From Phycisphaera sp. (lineage in GTDB: Bacteria; Planctomycetota; Phycisphaerae; Phycisphaerales; Phycisphaeraceae): a stretch of 64,000 nt of DNA. A model generated the notes under the pieces. The model saw only the letters and a list, made by a program, of their open reading frames with translations. It had not been told where the DNA came from and made no database searches. Shown here piece by piece: positions 28,195-37,487 of this stretch (the first letter of the stretch is position 1; each line of letters starts with the position of its first letter). The DNA lies in NCBI GenBank assembly GCA_016125215.1, contig WGMF01000002.1, forward strand, positions 1-64,000, given 5' to 3'. The position numbers and the translations under genes were made by a program.

Positions 28195-28490
28195 CGCCCG
28201 CTTTGCCCGGGTCGGCGGTAAATTTCCTGCCGCATCGGGGCCTGTTGGCGTTACAATAGCCATCCCGACAACCGTGGCCAATTTGCCCCCAGGCCCACGG
28301 CTTACCCCTGATGACAACGGCAAACGCGGGATGACGATGGCCCATCGCGTAAGTTGTAATCGAGTCTTTTGCAAGCGATTAGAGGCAACTTCGTCGCTAT
28401 CGAGGCTTCGGATGCGCCTTGCCCCGACAAGGACAATCCGTACGTTCGGCTCACAGCAATCTCACCTTGCCCAAACGGTGGAGCGATAAC
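28195..28490. other. 296-bp intergenic region without recognised features
   Basis: Neither strand has a convincing coding frame, tRNA-like fold or repeat. A GGTGGAG ribosome-binding site for the next gene lies at its end (28478-28484). Small TACAAT and TATCGA hexamers occur but are not positioned convincingly. Confidence 0.5.
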
Positions 28491-29153
28491 ATGGCGGGCA
28501 TGTCCTCCGAGGTCTGTGAGAAGTGTGGCTGCGAGTTGCTGCCGCTCAACCCCGAGTGGGGCGACGGCGGCGACACACCCATCGAGGTCCCGCCGGGTTA
28601 TATCCCCTGTGGGGTGATCGATACCGGGCTGGTTGTTCGGCTGGTCTGCGAAGAGTGCTACCACGCGGGCAAGCTCGAGAGTTTTTCAAAAGAAGAACTC
28701 TACGCCCTGCACTACGCGTTCGGCCTCGAGTACCAGTTGCTCGGCCGATACGTCGAGTCCGTGACCGCTTATCGCAAAGCGCTTGGCGTTCAGGTTTCGG
28801 TCGACGTACTGGTGCTGGCCGCGGAGGTCGAGGGGATGCTCGGCCACTCGCAGGAGCAGGAGGCGCACTACAAAAGAGCGCTCGAGGTCGACCCGAACGA
28901 CGTGCTTGCAAGGCGCGGGCTCTCGGGCGTCTATCGCAATCAGGGCCGATATGAAGAGGCGCTCAAACTCCTCGACCGCGACATTGCACAGATCGGTCCG
29001 ACGCCGGACCTCATGATGGAACGGGCAGAGTTGCTTTTCCGTCTCGGCAGGCACGACGCGGCGATGCTGGCGTTTCAAACCGCCAAGGCCGCGGTCAACA
29101 CCGACGAAGACCGCGACCACTTCGATCGGCTGTGGTCCCGACTGGCCGGTTGA
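28491..29153 (+). CDS. Zinc-ribbon and TPR-repeat protein
   Basis: The 220 residues begin with two Cys pairs (CEKCGC and CEECY, about 40 residues apart) that could form a zinc ribbon. Tetratricopeptide-like helical repeats follow, with EYQLLGRYVESVTAYRKAL, EQEAHYKRALEVDPNDVLAR and YRNQGRYEEALKLLDRDIAQ. TPR domains mediate protein contacts; no catalytic motif or membrane segment is present, so it is probably a cytosolic adaptor of unknown partner. The ATG at 28491 has GGTGGAG upstream. mnmG follows after 57 bp but appears to have its own promoter. Confidence 0.75.
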   Translation: MAGMSSEVCEKCGCELLPLNPEWGDGGDTPIEVPPGYIPCGVIDTGLVVRLVCEECYHAGKLESFSKEELYALHYAFGLEYQLLGRYVESVTAYRKALGVQVSVDVLVLAAEVEGMLGHSQEQEAHYKRALEVDPNDVLARRGLSGVYRNQGRYEEALKLLDRDIAQIGPTPDLMMERAELLFRLGRHDAAMLAFQTAKAAVNTDEDRDHFDRLWSRLAG

Positions 29154-29194
29154 GGCCACACCTCGAGCATCGACGGCTTCCACGGGCCTGAGGC

Positions 29195-29200
29195 TATAAT
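29195..29200 (+). promoter_or_regulatory. Consensus -10 TATAAT before mnmG
   Basis: TATAAT is exact and lies 10 nt before the ATG at 29211. No -35 with 16-18 nt spacing and no Shine-Dalgarno is present. A leader of at most 3-4 nt is predicted. Confidence 0.6.
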
Positions 29201-29210
29201 CCCCGCACTT

Positions 29211-31055
29211 ATGGCCGGCCAACACTATCCCATTGTGGTCATCGGCGGGGGGCACGCCGGCGTCGAGGCCGCCTGGGCCGCGGCCAATATGTTGCGCGAC
29301 TCGGGTGAAAGGGTCGCACTGGTCACGATGGACGCCTCCAAGATCGGCGTCATGTCCTGCAACCCCGCGATCGGTGGTCTTGCCAAAGGGCAGATGGTCC
29401 GGGAGATCGACGCCCTGGGCGGACTCATGCCCCGCGCCGCAGACGCCACCGGCATCCAGTTCCGAATCCTCAACGCCTCCAAAGGCCCAGCCGTCCAAGG
29501 CCCGCGCTGCCAGAGCGACAAACACCGCTACGCCCGCGAAGTCCAACGCCTCCTTAAAACCCGCCCCAACCTCGACATCATCGAGGGCACTGTCGAACGC
29601 ATCCTCACCGAACACGGTCGCGTTGTTGGCTTGAACATCACCCATCATCCATCATCGATCGTCAATCTCTTCGCTTCTTCCATCGTCCTCACGACCGGCA
29701 CCTTCATGCGTGGCCTCATGCACACCGGCCCGCGCAAGACAGAGGGCGGGCGCGTCGGTGAACAAGCCGCTGTCGGCATCAGCGGTGCGCTGCGCGAGAT
29801 GGGCCTGGAACTGGGCCGACTCAAGACCGGTACGCCGCCACGCCTCGCCGCGGAGACGATCGATTTCAACGCGCTGCAACTTCAGCCCGGTGATGCACAG
29901 CCGACTCCGTTCAGCGAACTACCGAGCGAGCGGTTCCCCGTGATCGAGCAACGACCCTGTCACATCACGCACACCACCGCCACGATCCACGACACGATCC
30001 GTGCCAATCTGGATCGCGCCCCGATGTACAACGGCCAGATCGAAACCACCGGCCCGCGCTACTGCCCGAGTATCGAGGACAAGGTCGTGCGCTTCGCTGA
30101 CCGCGCGTCGCACCACGTCTTCCTCGAACCCGAGTCGCTCGACACGAACGAGATTTACTGCAACGGCATCTCGACCTCGTTGCCCGCGGACGTGCAGGAT
30201 TTTATCGTGCATCACCTGCCCGGTTGCCAGAACGCCCGCGTCCTGCGTTACGGTTACGCGGTCGAATACGACATGGTCTGGCCACACCAGATCGACGCCA
30301 CCTGCATGACGAAAAAGGTGTCAGGATTATTTTTGGCCGGCCAGATCAACGGCACGAGCGGCTACGAAGAGGCGGCGGGGCAGGGGCTGATCGCCGGCGT
30401 CAACGCGGTGCGATATGTCGGCAAACAACCTTTGGTCACACTACGCCGCGACCAGGCCTACATCGGGGTGATGCTCGACGACCTCGTGACCAAGACGCCG
30501 CGTGAACCCTACCGCATGTTCACCAGCCGCGCGGAACACCGTCTGCTCCTGCGGGCGGACAACACATGGGACCGGTTGACTTCTCTGGGCCGTGAGTGGG
30601 GCGTGGTCGGTGACGAACAGTGGCAACACTATCGGGGTCGGTGTGAAGCGCTCAACGCGCTGCGGGCTTACATCCTGCAACACTCGGTCGAGGGTGCAAG
30701 ACTGATCGATCACGCAAAAAGACCGGGGGCCACGCCCGCAACGCTGCGCGCCATGCTCAACGGCGACCCCTTGCCACAACGTGCGAGAGATGAGCGCATC
30801 CTCACCACCTTGCTTGCCGATCTGCAATACGGGGGCTACATCGCGCGCCAGCAGCGCGACATCGAGCGCCTCGCCGAGGCGGAACGTATCACCCTCCCGC
30901 TCGACGCTGACTACACAACAGTCGTGGGCCTGCGCAACGAGGCCAGACAAACACTCACCAAGTTCCGCCCGTCCACGCTCGGTCAGGCTTCACGCCTCGC
31001 GGGCATCACCCCGGCGGACGTCATGGTGTTGAGTGTGGCGATGAGCAGAAGGTGA
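29211..31055 (+). CDS. mnmG: tRNA uridine 5-carboxymethylaminomethyl modification enzyme MnmG
   Basis: MnmG, with MnmE, installs the cmnm5 group on U34 of certain tRNAs using FAD, NADH and methylenetetrahydrofolate. The 614 residues have the FAD-binding IVVIGGGHAGVEAAWAAA, the family motif NPAIGGLAKGQMVREIDALGG, GPAVQGPRCQSDKHRY with a conserved Cys, and the C-terminal helical domain that contacts tRNA and MnmE. At residues about 142-152 a heptanucleotide repeat encodes NITHHPSSIVN between GRVVG and IVLTTGTF, making this beta-hairpin about five residues longer than in E. coli. mnmE is not in the window. Confidence 0.96.
   Translation: MAGQHYPIVVIGGGHAGVEAAWAAANMLRDSGERVALVTMDASKIGVMSCNPAIGGLAKGQMVREIDALGGLMPRAADATGIQFRILNASKGPAVQGPRCQSDKHRYAREVQRLLKTRPNLDIIEGTVERILTEHGRVVGLNITHHPSSIVNLFASSIVLTTGTFMRGLMHTGPRKTEGGRVGEQAAVGISGALREMGLELGRLKTGTPPRLAAETIDFNALQLQPGDAQPTPFSELPSERFPVIEQRPCHITHTTATIHDTIRANLDRAPMYNGQIETTGPRYCPSIEDKVVRFADRASHHVFLEPESLDTNEIYCNGISTSLPADVQDFIVHHLPGCQNARVLRYGYAVEYDMVWPHQIDATCMTKKVSGLFLAGQINGTSGYEEAAGQGLIAGVNAVRYVGKQPLVTLRRDQAYIGVMLDDLVTKTPREPYRMFTSRAEHRLLLRADNTWDRLTSLGREWGVVGDEQWQHYRGRCEALNALRAYILQHSVEGARLIDHAKRPGATPATLRAMLNGDPLPQRARDERILTTLLADLQYGGYIARQQRDIERLAEAERITLPLDADYTTVVGLRNEARQTLTKFRPSTLGQASRLAGITPADVMVLSVAMSRR
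29637..29664. repeat. Heptanucleotide repeat inside the mnmG coding region
   Basis: ATCACCC, ATCATCC, ATCATCG and ATCGTCA follow in strict 7-nt register and match the intergenic ATCATCC family at 118-182 and 19283-19358. The reading frame is kept through the block. Confidence 0.75.
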
Positions 31056-31123
31056 CAGACGCGACCAATCATTTTGCGGGCGACGCGCAGCGTTCCATTT
31101 CTGCCAATCAACTACGCCGCGAA

Positions 31124-31129
31124 TAAACT
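31124..31129 (+). promoter_or_regulatory. -10-like TAAACT before the zinc-ribbon membrane protein
   Basis: TAAACT is separated by 6 nt from the ATG at 31136. No ribosome-binding site is seen. Confidence 0.4.
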
Positions 31130-31135
31130 CATCCC

Positions 31136-31762
31136 ATGCCACCCTCCGGGCAAGAGCTTGTCGAGACCATCCAGCGCGACCTCGTCTGTCCGACGTGCGG
31201 GTACAACCTGCGCGGGCTGGCGGGTCTGCACGTCACGTGTCCCGAGTGCGGGTCGCGTTGGGACGTGGCCAAACTCGTCGCGCTCAAGTGGGACAAACCG
31301 TGGTGGAAAGCCCCGGGGTTGAAGACCATTTCACTGCCATCATTCTTTGCGTGCAACATCTTGTTGCCTTTCCTTTTTTTCAGTGATGACACGGGGATAC
31401 TTCTGGCCTGGACTTCGGCTGCATTCGCGGGTTGGCTGTTGAGCCTCTATCTGTCGTGGCGTCTTTTTGAGAGCATGCGCGGTGTATACCTGGCGATGGC
31501 TTATTCTGTTTTGATACCCGTCTATTTGACATGCGGCACCGCATGCCTTGTTTCCTTGATCTTTATCGTGCTGTATTTACTCCATAATCGAGGGGTTCCC
31601 ATAACGGCCTTGGTGGGAGTGGTCTGTGTTGTTCCGCTCTACGCGGGTAGAAGGCTTGAGAAATACATCGCCGCGCAGTGCATCCGTCGGCACCTCGAAC
31701 GCATGGGCACGGCGCAGGGCACGACGCTCGGAGAGGTCTACACCCCGCCGACCGGTGCTTGA
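31136..31762 (+). CDS. Zinc-ribbon membrane protein (planctomycete type)
   Basis: The 208 residues start with a four-Cys zinc ribbon, CPTCGYNLRGL and CPECGSRWD, a module familiar from many planctomycete membrane proteins. Four or so hydrophobic helices (about 65-170) follow, then a soluble basic C-terminal segment (KYIAAQCIRRHLERMG). No transport or catalytic motif is recognised. Function is unknown. It lies between mnmG and zwf on the same strand but has its own candidate -10 element. Confidence 0.75.
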   Translation: MPPSGQELVETIQRDLVCPTCGYNLRGLAGLHVTCPECGSRWDVAKLVALKWDKPWWKAPGLKTISLPSFFACNILLPFLFFSDDTGILLAWTSAAFAGWLLSLYLSWRLFESMRGVYLAMAYSVLIPVYLTCGTACLVSLIFIVLYLLHNRGVPITALVGVVCVVPLYAGRRLEKYIAAQCIRRHLERMGTAQGTTLGEVYTPPTGA

Positions 31763-31846
31763 TGATGCAGGGAACCCCATCGCCACAGCATCACAAGACA
31801 TGCAAAACCTTTGCGGACTCCCGCGCTTTCGGTTCTATTGTTTGAC

Positions 31847-33385
31847 ATGCCCAACAACATGAAAAGTAACGATAAACCCGACTCGTGCGTGATCGTCATC
31901 TTCGGGGCCTCGGGCGACTTGACCAAGCGTAAGCTCATCCCCTCGCTCTACCACCTGCACCTGACCGGGCAGTTGCCCGAGCACTTTGCGGTGCTCGGTG
32001 TCTCACGGACAGAGATGAGCGACGATGACTTTCGCGCCCGTGCCCTGGAGTTTGCCAAAAAAGATGAGCACTACTCGGACGAGACCTGGAGCGAGTTTGC
32101 CCCGATGCTCCACTACCACGCCGGCGACTCGACGAAGGGCGCGGATTATGGCCCGCTCAAGGAGCGCATCACCCGGGTCGCCAAAGACCACCGAGTCGGC
32201 GAGAATCGGCTGTATTACCTGTCGATGGCGCCGCAGCTCTACGAGCCGACCATCGTGCAGCTGGGTAACAACGACATGGTCACCGAGGGCAAGGCGTGGT
32301 GTTCGATCAACCGTGAGAGCCGACCGTGGCAGCGTATCGTTGTCGAAAAGCCTTTTGGCCAGGACCCCGAGAGCGCCGCGCACCTCAACCGCGTGCTCGG
32401 CAGGGTGTTCGAGGAAGAGAGCATCTACCGTATCGACCATTATCTCGGGAAAGACACGGTGCAGAACCTGCTTGTGTTCCGTTTTGCCAATGCGATCTTC
32501 GAGCCGATCTGGAATCGGAATTACATCGACCACGTGCAGGTGACCGCGATCGAGACGGTGGGCGTCGAGGGTCGCGGGGGGTATTACGACTCGCCTTCCG
32601 GGGGGGCCATGCGTGACATGATCCAGAGCCACCTGTTGCAGGTGATGGGCGTGGTGGCGATGGAGCCGCCGGTGAGCATGACGGCTGACGACATCCGCGT
32701 GCAGAAGACGCAGGTGCTCAAGGCGGCACGGATCCCCAAGGCGGGTGACGTGCAGAATATCGCGGTGCGTGGACAATACGGCCCGGGCCAGATCAACGGC
32801 AAGGGCGTGCCTGGGTACCGGGAAGAAAAAGGCGTCGACCCCGATAGCCAGACCGACACCTACGCCGCGATGGCGGTCTACCTCGATACGTGGCGATGGC
32901 AGGGCGTGCCGTTTTATCTGCGTTCGGGCAAGGCCTTGGCCAAGAAGCTCACCGAGATCGTGATCTACTTCAAACCCACCCCGCACACGTTGTTCCGTGA
33001 ATCACGCAAGGCCCTGACGCCCAACCAGATCGTCATCAACGTGCAACCCAACGAGGGCATCCGTCTGCGCTTCGAGGGCCAGGTGCCCGGCACGAAGATG
33101 AACATCAAGAGCGTCGTGATGGATTTTGATTACGCCCAGCAGTTCCAGGCCAAGCCCGCCGAGGCGTATGCGACGCTCCTGCACGACGCGATGCGTGGCG
33201 ACCAGTCTCTCTACAAACACCGCGACGAGATCGAGCAGGCGTGGAAGGTCGTGCAGCCGGTGCTCGATTATTGGAAAGAGAACCCCCAGGACGACCTGCC
33301 CAACTACGCGGCGGGCACGTGGGGCCCTTCGTCGAGCGACGTGATGATGGCCAGAGACAACCGCCACTGGCACAACCCGGTCTGA
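31847..33385 (+). CDS. zwf: Glucose-6-phosphate 1-dehydrogenase
   Basis: Zwf oxidises glucose-6-phosphate to 6-phosphogluconolactone with NADP+ (or NAD+), the entry to the oxidative pentose phosphate pathway. The 512 residues have IFGASGDLTKRKLIPSLYHL for the cofactor, EKPFGQDPESA, the substrate-binding active-site motif RIDHYLGK with the catalytic His region, and YDSPSGGAMRDMIQSHLLQ. The ATG at 31847 follows a TTGCGG-17 nt-TCTATT promoter-like pair (31811-31839) by 7 nt; ATG 31859 is possible. gnd and pgl are not adjacent. Confidence 0.95.
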   Translation: MPNNMKSNDKPDSCVIVIFGASGDLTKRKLIPSLYHLHLTGQLPEHFAVLGVSRTEMSDDDFRARALEFAKKDEHYSDETWSEFAPMLHYHAGDSTKGADYGPLKERITRVAKDHRVGENRLYYLSMAPQLYEPTIVQLGNNDMVTEGKAWCSINRESRPWQRIVVEKPFGQDPESAAHLNRVLGRVFEEESIYRIDHYLGKDTVQNLLVFRFANAIFEPIWNRNYIDHVQVTAIETVGVEGRGGYYDSPSGGAMRDMIQSHLLQVMGVVAMEPPVSMTADDIRVQKTQVLKAARIPKAGDVQNIAVRGQYGPGQINGKGVPGYREEKGVDPDSQTDTYAAMAVYLDTWRWQGVPFYLRSGKALAKKLTEIVIYFKPTPHTLFRESRKALTPNQIVINVQPNEGIRLRFEGQVPGTKMNIKSVVMDFDYAQQFQAKPAEAYATLLHDAMRGDQSLYKHRDEIEQAWKVVQPVLDYWKENPQDDLPNYAAGTWGPSSSDVMMARDNRHWHNPV

Positions 33386-33500
33386 CCCCTGTCCACGGCC
33401 ACGAATGATCCAGTGCGGCGAGTGAACGCGGGGCGGGGTGGCGATGGACACCGCCGGCGATCCGGCATGAAGGGGGATGGCCCAAGGTCTGGCGATACGG

Positions 33501-33506
33501 TATTCT
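33501..33506 (+). promoter_or_regulatory. -10-like TATTCT before trpA
   Basis: TATTCT lies 7 nt before the ATG at 33514, with no Shine-Dalgarno in between. Confidence 0.45.
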
Positions 33507-33513
33507 CATCACG

Positions 33514-34323
33514 ATGAACCGTGTCGACACGATTTTCAACACGCTCCGCGCCAGCGGTCAAAAGGCCTTGATGCCCTTCATCACGGCCGGCGACCCGGAC
33601 CTGGCGACGACCGCGGCGATGCTGCCCGCTCTGGAAAAGGCGGGGGCGAGCATCGTGGAACTGGGGTTTCCCTTCTCCGACCCGATCGCGGACGGCCCGG
33701 TGATCCAGGCGTCGATGACCCACGCCCTGGCACAGGGCGTTCGGCCCGGCGCGATCTTTGACATGGCCAAGGCCCACCGGCAGAGGCTCAACATCGCGCT
33801 GGTGGCAATGGTGAGTTACACGCTCGTCCACCGCATCGGCGTGCGTGAGTTTGCCCGACGGGCCGCGGCCGTCGGGATCGATGGCTTGATCGTGCCGGAC
33901 CTGACACTTGAAGAGTCCGCCCCGATGCGCGAGGCGGCGCGGAACGAGGGTTTGGTGTGCAGTTTTCTGATTGCCCCCAACACGCCCATCGAGCGAGCCA
34001 AAGAGATCGCGCAGGCGTCGAGCGGTTTTATCTACCTGCTTGCCCGTTCGGGGATCACCGGCGAGCGGTCGAATCTGCCACCTGACCTTGGCGAGCGTGT
34101 CGAGGCGCTGCGGGGCGTGACCGACCTGCCCATCGCCGTGGGGTTTGGGATTGCCCAGCGTGAGCAGGTGCAGAGCGTGGTGGAGGTGGCAGACGCGGCG
34201 ATTGTGGGATCGGCCATCATGCGACGTGTGGCCGACCTGCGCGAAGAGGGGGCCGCGAAGATCGTGAGGGGCGTGGCAGAATTCGTGAGCGACCTGGCGG
34301 AGGGACTGAGACAGAAGCTGTGA
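33514..34323 (+). CDS. trpA: Tryptophan synthase alpha subunit
   Basis: TrpA cleaves indole-3-glycerol phosphate to indole and glyceraldehyde-3-phosphate and passes the indole to TrpB. The 269 residues hold the catalytic Glu/Asp signature ELGFPFSDPIADGPVIQ, the catalytic loop GIDGLIVPDLTLEES, and the phosphate-binding YLLARSGITGERS and GFGIAQREQV regions. Length is normal. trpB and other trp genes are not adjacent, so the pathway is dispersed; the gene seems to have its own leaderless-type promoter. Confidence 0.96.
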   Translation: MNRVDTIFNTLRASGQKALMPFITAGDPDLATTAAMLPALEKAGASIVELGFPFSDPIADGPVIQASMTHALAQGVRPGAIFDMAKAHRQRLNIALVAMVSYTLVHRIGVREFARRAAAVGIDGLIVPDLTLEESAPMREAARNEGLVCSFLIAPNTPIERAKEIAQASSGFIYLLARSGITGERSNLPPDLGERVEALRGVTDLPIAVGFGIAQREQVQSVVEVADAAIVGSAIMRRVADLREEGAAKIVRGVAEFVSDLAEGLRQKL

Positions 34324-34362
34324 TTTGAGCTCAAAACGTGTACCCCCAACGGACGGTTCCCA

Positions 34363-34788
34363 ATGTCCGCAATGCCCACAGGTTGGCCCGAGTCGCGGTC
34401 GGTTGGCCGGGGCGGTCCGGTGGCTGGCGGCACGGGGATCGGCGGCACGACTTGGACCGTCAGAAGGATAGTCAAGCTCGTGACGGCTTATTTCTGGGCG
34501 GCGGGCATGATGCTTGCGGGCTTGTGGATGCTCAGGAGGTCGGCTTATGCCACAACGGTCGTTGAAGTCGTCGTCGGGCTTGGCCGACTGGAGGCGTACC
34601 GGCTCACCAGGGCGTGGGGGATGTGCAGTGTGGCAGGGGCGTTGTTCGGGTATATGTTCTTTGTGGCTGATGACCTGTGCCCCAGAGCGCCGATGGTCTT
34701 GACGGGCACGCTCAAGCTGGCGGCTGGGCTGGTGATGTGGTTGACGCTGGCCTGGTCGGTGTACCTGATCGTCAACGGTCGTTCCTGA
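34363..34788 (+). CDS. Hypothetical small membrane protein
   Basis: The 141 residues have a Gly-rich N-terminus and about three hydrophobic helices (about 38-60, 84-102 and 112-136, the last reading KLAAGLVMWLTLAWSVYLIV). No conserved motif is recognised. It ends 23 bp before the large exported TPR-type protein and may be transcribed with it. The start is uncertain; a second ATG lies at 34372. Confidence 0.55.
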   Translation: MSAMPTGWPESRSVGRGGPVAGGTGIGGTTWTVRRIVKLVTAYFWAAGMMLAGLWMLRRSAYATTVVEVVVGLGRLEAYRLTRAWGMCSVAGALFGYMFFVADDLCPRAPMVLTGTLKLAAGLVMWLTLAWSVYLIVNGRS

Positions 34789-34811
34789 ATGGATGTAAAG
34801 TTGAGTTGCGT

Positions 34812-37343
34812 ATGAACCAGTCCACACGTGATCGTCTGATTCCCACCCACATGTTGAACCCGAACCGCCCCGCCCCTTGGTGGCCGACGGTCGGCTGGTT
34901 GTGGGTGTGCGCGGTGCTGGCCTGTCTGCCGGTCGGCTCGGTTGTGGCGCAGCCCGCCGCCGACGCGATGCCTCAAGACGACATGCCGCAAGCCCCCGCT
35001 CTGTCACAAACAGCGCCCGCGATGGCGGTGGTCTCGCCCCGATCGATGCTGCGTGACCAGTTGATGATGCTCTCCAGTAGCGCCCTGGCAGGCGACAAAG
35101 ACCCACGCCCGGACCAGACCCGACGGGCTGCCATCCTGCTCGACATGGCGGTGGACCTGACGCCCAATGATCCGACTTTGCTCCGCGCTCGCATCGACCT
35201 GGCGAGGATCATGGACGACCAGGCCTACATCGACAACAACCTTCAGCACTACTGCAACCTCGTCCCTGAAGACGACGCAGCCCAGCTCGACCTGGTCATG
35301 CGTCACATCAAACAGGTCCAGACCCTCGACGGTCGACTCGCGGCGGTGCAGCGGTTCATGGACAGCAAAGAGGCGGCCAATCTCTCGCCGGCCCTGCGTT
35401 CACGGTTGGCGTCGTTCGGGGCCGAGGCGGCGCGTGAGTTCGGCGACAACACCCGGGCCGCTTCGCTATTGAGCACCGCGGTGACACTCGACCCTGCCAA
35501 TATCCACGCCGCCCAGCTCCGACTGAACATGCTGCGGGACAACAAGGCGTCCGATGAGCAAGTCGGCCTGGGTATCGCCGGCCTGATGCGAGCCGACCCG
35601 CTCGACCCGTTGACGCACGAGGCCATGGGCGAATTGCTCATGGTCAATCATTATTACGACGAAGCCGGGGACCAATACGACACGGTGATTCGGCTCCAGG
35701 GGGCCGACGCCGACCTGACCGCGCTGACCCGTCACGCCTACTGCCTGGCCGCGGCCGGTCTGAAGAGCGATGCGCTCACCTTCATCCAGCAACTCGAAGA
35801 CGCCACGATCAACGCCGAGCCCGCGGACAAGCCTTTGTCGCCACAGAAACTCAAGGTCCCGCTCGAACTGGAGATGCTCCGCGCAGCGATCTATGAATCG
35901 ATGGGCGATACGGCCAAGGCCGACGGATCGTTCGGCAGGATGATGCAGGGGTGGCAGGACGCCCAGGCTTCGCAACAGCCGCCCGCCGAGAGCGCCGCGG
36001 CGTGGTTGTGCGTCCTGTTCAATCGCAACACGGCGCGGGCCCGGAAGTGGCTCGACGGCCAGACGGATAAGTCTTCACTCGAAGCCCAGCGCATCGCCGG
36101 CTGGTTGGCGTTGCGCGCTGGCAAGCCCGATGAAGCCCTGGCCATCGTGCAATCGCTCGCGGACCTCGACCCGGCCTGTTCGTACGCCACAGCCCTCATC
36201 AGTCAACAACCCAACAACCCCACGCAATACAGGGCGGCACTGGTCAACACCGTCAAAAGAGATGTCACCGGCTACCTCGGCGCGGTCAGCGCCATGGCCC
36301 TGGCTTCGATGCCTCAGGGACGAGACGACATCAAGCCCACCGCAGCGCTCGACCGCCTCTTGCGCGTCATCCGATACTGGCCCTCGCAGGTCGTCAACCC
36401 ACAGCCAAGCCAGAACGCCTGGACGCAGGTCTCGCTCGATGCACCCAGCGATTCGTACAAGTATCTCGAACCCAACACCATGACCCTGACCTACCGCAAC
36501 GCATCGAGGCTCCCGCTGTCGATCGGCCCGGACGGCGTCCTGCCCACGCGCGCTGTGGCCTTGCTCATCGTGCGTAAGAACGGCCTGGCTGTCGGCGAGA
36601 TTCAGCCCGTGGTGATCGACCTCGACAGGCGTCTGACCCTGGCTGCCCAGGAGAGCTTTTCCATCCCCTTCAGGGTCGACCGCGGCGCACTGGGACTCTT
36701 GACCACCTTGTCGCCCGACGCCACGATCGACTACAGCGTCCACCTCATTCTCGATCCGGTGCTCGACGCTACGGGACGGATGGTCAGCACGTCGATCGGG
36801 GCTTCGACGTGGAGGAGCAACATCCAGCGTGTCCCCGCCGTCCGCACGCCGACGGATATGCAGATGCTCATCGCAGGCTTCGAGGACCCCGATCCCGTGC
36901 AAAAACTCCAGGCCCTGGGCACGATGTCCCTCTTCGCCGCTGGGATGCAGGTCCCCGAGGGCCCCGATGGGCAGTCAATCCGGGCCACTCTCGATCAGGC
37001 ACGCGACGGCGTCAACCGCGTTTATCCCAAGCTCGATCCCGTCGGCAGGGCGTGGGTGGTGCGGTTCATCACCGGCGGCGATCAGGCTCGCAACATGTTC
37101 GGACCGATCCTCGAAGACGCACGCCGAAGCACGGATCGGCTGATCCGCGTGGTCTACCTGGCTACGCAGGTCACGGACGCCCAATCCCCCGACCTCGACG
37201 CTGCACAGCGCAGTGATGACGCGGTCGTGGTCGCATTCGCAAACGCCCTGCGTGAATCGCTCAAGCCTCCCCAGCCCGACGCAACAAGCGATTCTTCAAA
37301 CACGCCAACCACGCCACGCAGCCCGACCGCGGGTCAATCGTAA
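34812..37343 (+). CDS. Large exported TPR-type repeat protein of unknown function
   Basis: The 843 residues start with a long signal sequence (hydrophobic at about 30-50, likely cleavage near SVVAQPA). They then form helical tandem repeats of TPR type (for example VDLTPNDPTLLRARIDLARI and AVTLDPANIHAAQLRLNMLR) over about residues 75-500. The last third is mixed and may contain a beta-rich domain around residues 540-680 (TMTLTYRNASRLPLSIGPDG). No catalytic motif was found. An N-terminally exported, repeat-based scaffold in the periplasm or on the envelope is the safest reading. No good Shine-Dalgarno precedes the ATG. Confidence 0.7.
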   Translation: MNQSTRDRLIPTHMLNPNRPAPWWPTVGWLWVCAVLACLPVGSVVAQPAADAMPQDDMPQAPALSQTAPAMAVVSPRSMLRDQLMMLSSSALAGDKDPRPDQTRRAAILLDMAVDLTPNDPTLLRARIDLARIMDDQAYIDNNLQHYCNLVPEDDAAQLDLVMRHIKQVQTLDGRLAAVQRFMDSKEAANLSPALRSRLASFGAEAAREFGDNTRAASLLSTAVTLDPANIHAAQLRLNMLRDNKASDEQVGLGIAGLMRADPLDPLTHEAMGELLMVNHYYDEAGDQYDTVIRLQGADADLTALTRHAYCLAAAGLKSDALTFIQQLEDATINAEPADKPLSPQKLKVPLELEMLRAAIYESMGDTAKADGSFGRMMQGWQDAQASQQPPAESAAAWLCVLFNRNTARARKWLDGQTDKSSLEAQRIAGWLALRAGKPDEALAIVQSLADLDPACSYATALISQQPNNPTQYRAALVNTVKRDVTGYLGAVSAMALASMPQGRDDIKPTAALDRLLRVIRYWPSQVVNPQPSQNAWTQVSLDAPSDSYKYLEPNTMTLTYRNASRLPLSIGPDGVLPTRAVALLIVRKNGLAVGEIQPVVIDLDRRLTLAAQESFSIPFRVDRGALGLLTTLSPDATIDYSVHLILDPVLDATGRMVSTSIGASTWRSNIQRVPAVRTPTDMQMLIAGFEDPDPVQKLQALGTMSLFAAGMQVPEGPDGQSIRATLDQARDGVNRVYPKLDPVGRAWVVRFITGGDQARNMFGPILEDARRSTDRLIRVVYLATQVTDAQSPDLDAAQRSDDAVVVAFANALRESLKPPQPDATSDSSNTPTTPRSPTAGQS

Positions 37344-37487
37344 ATCGCGCAGGCTGAATTTCATAGAGTTCATTCCCGTCAGCCGATCTGTGTGGATAGA
37401 CAACTCGTTATGATGTTGGGTGTTACCAGGCCCAATCAAAAAGTCCCGAAGGAATCTGGACGAAAAATCAAGGCAAGGAGGCCGACG

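Noticed and set aside
33304-35106. 600-codon open frame on the minus strand across zwf's end, trpA and the following genes
   Set aside because: It covers several clearly real genes on the plus strand; the translation is low-complexity and Arg/His-rich, as expected for a GC-rich shadow.
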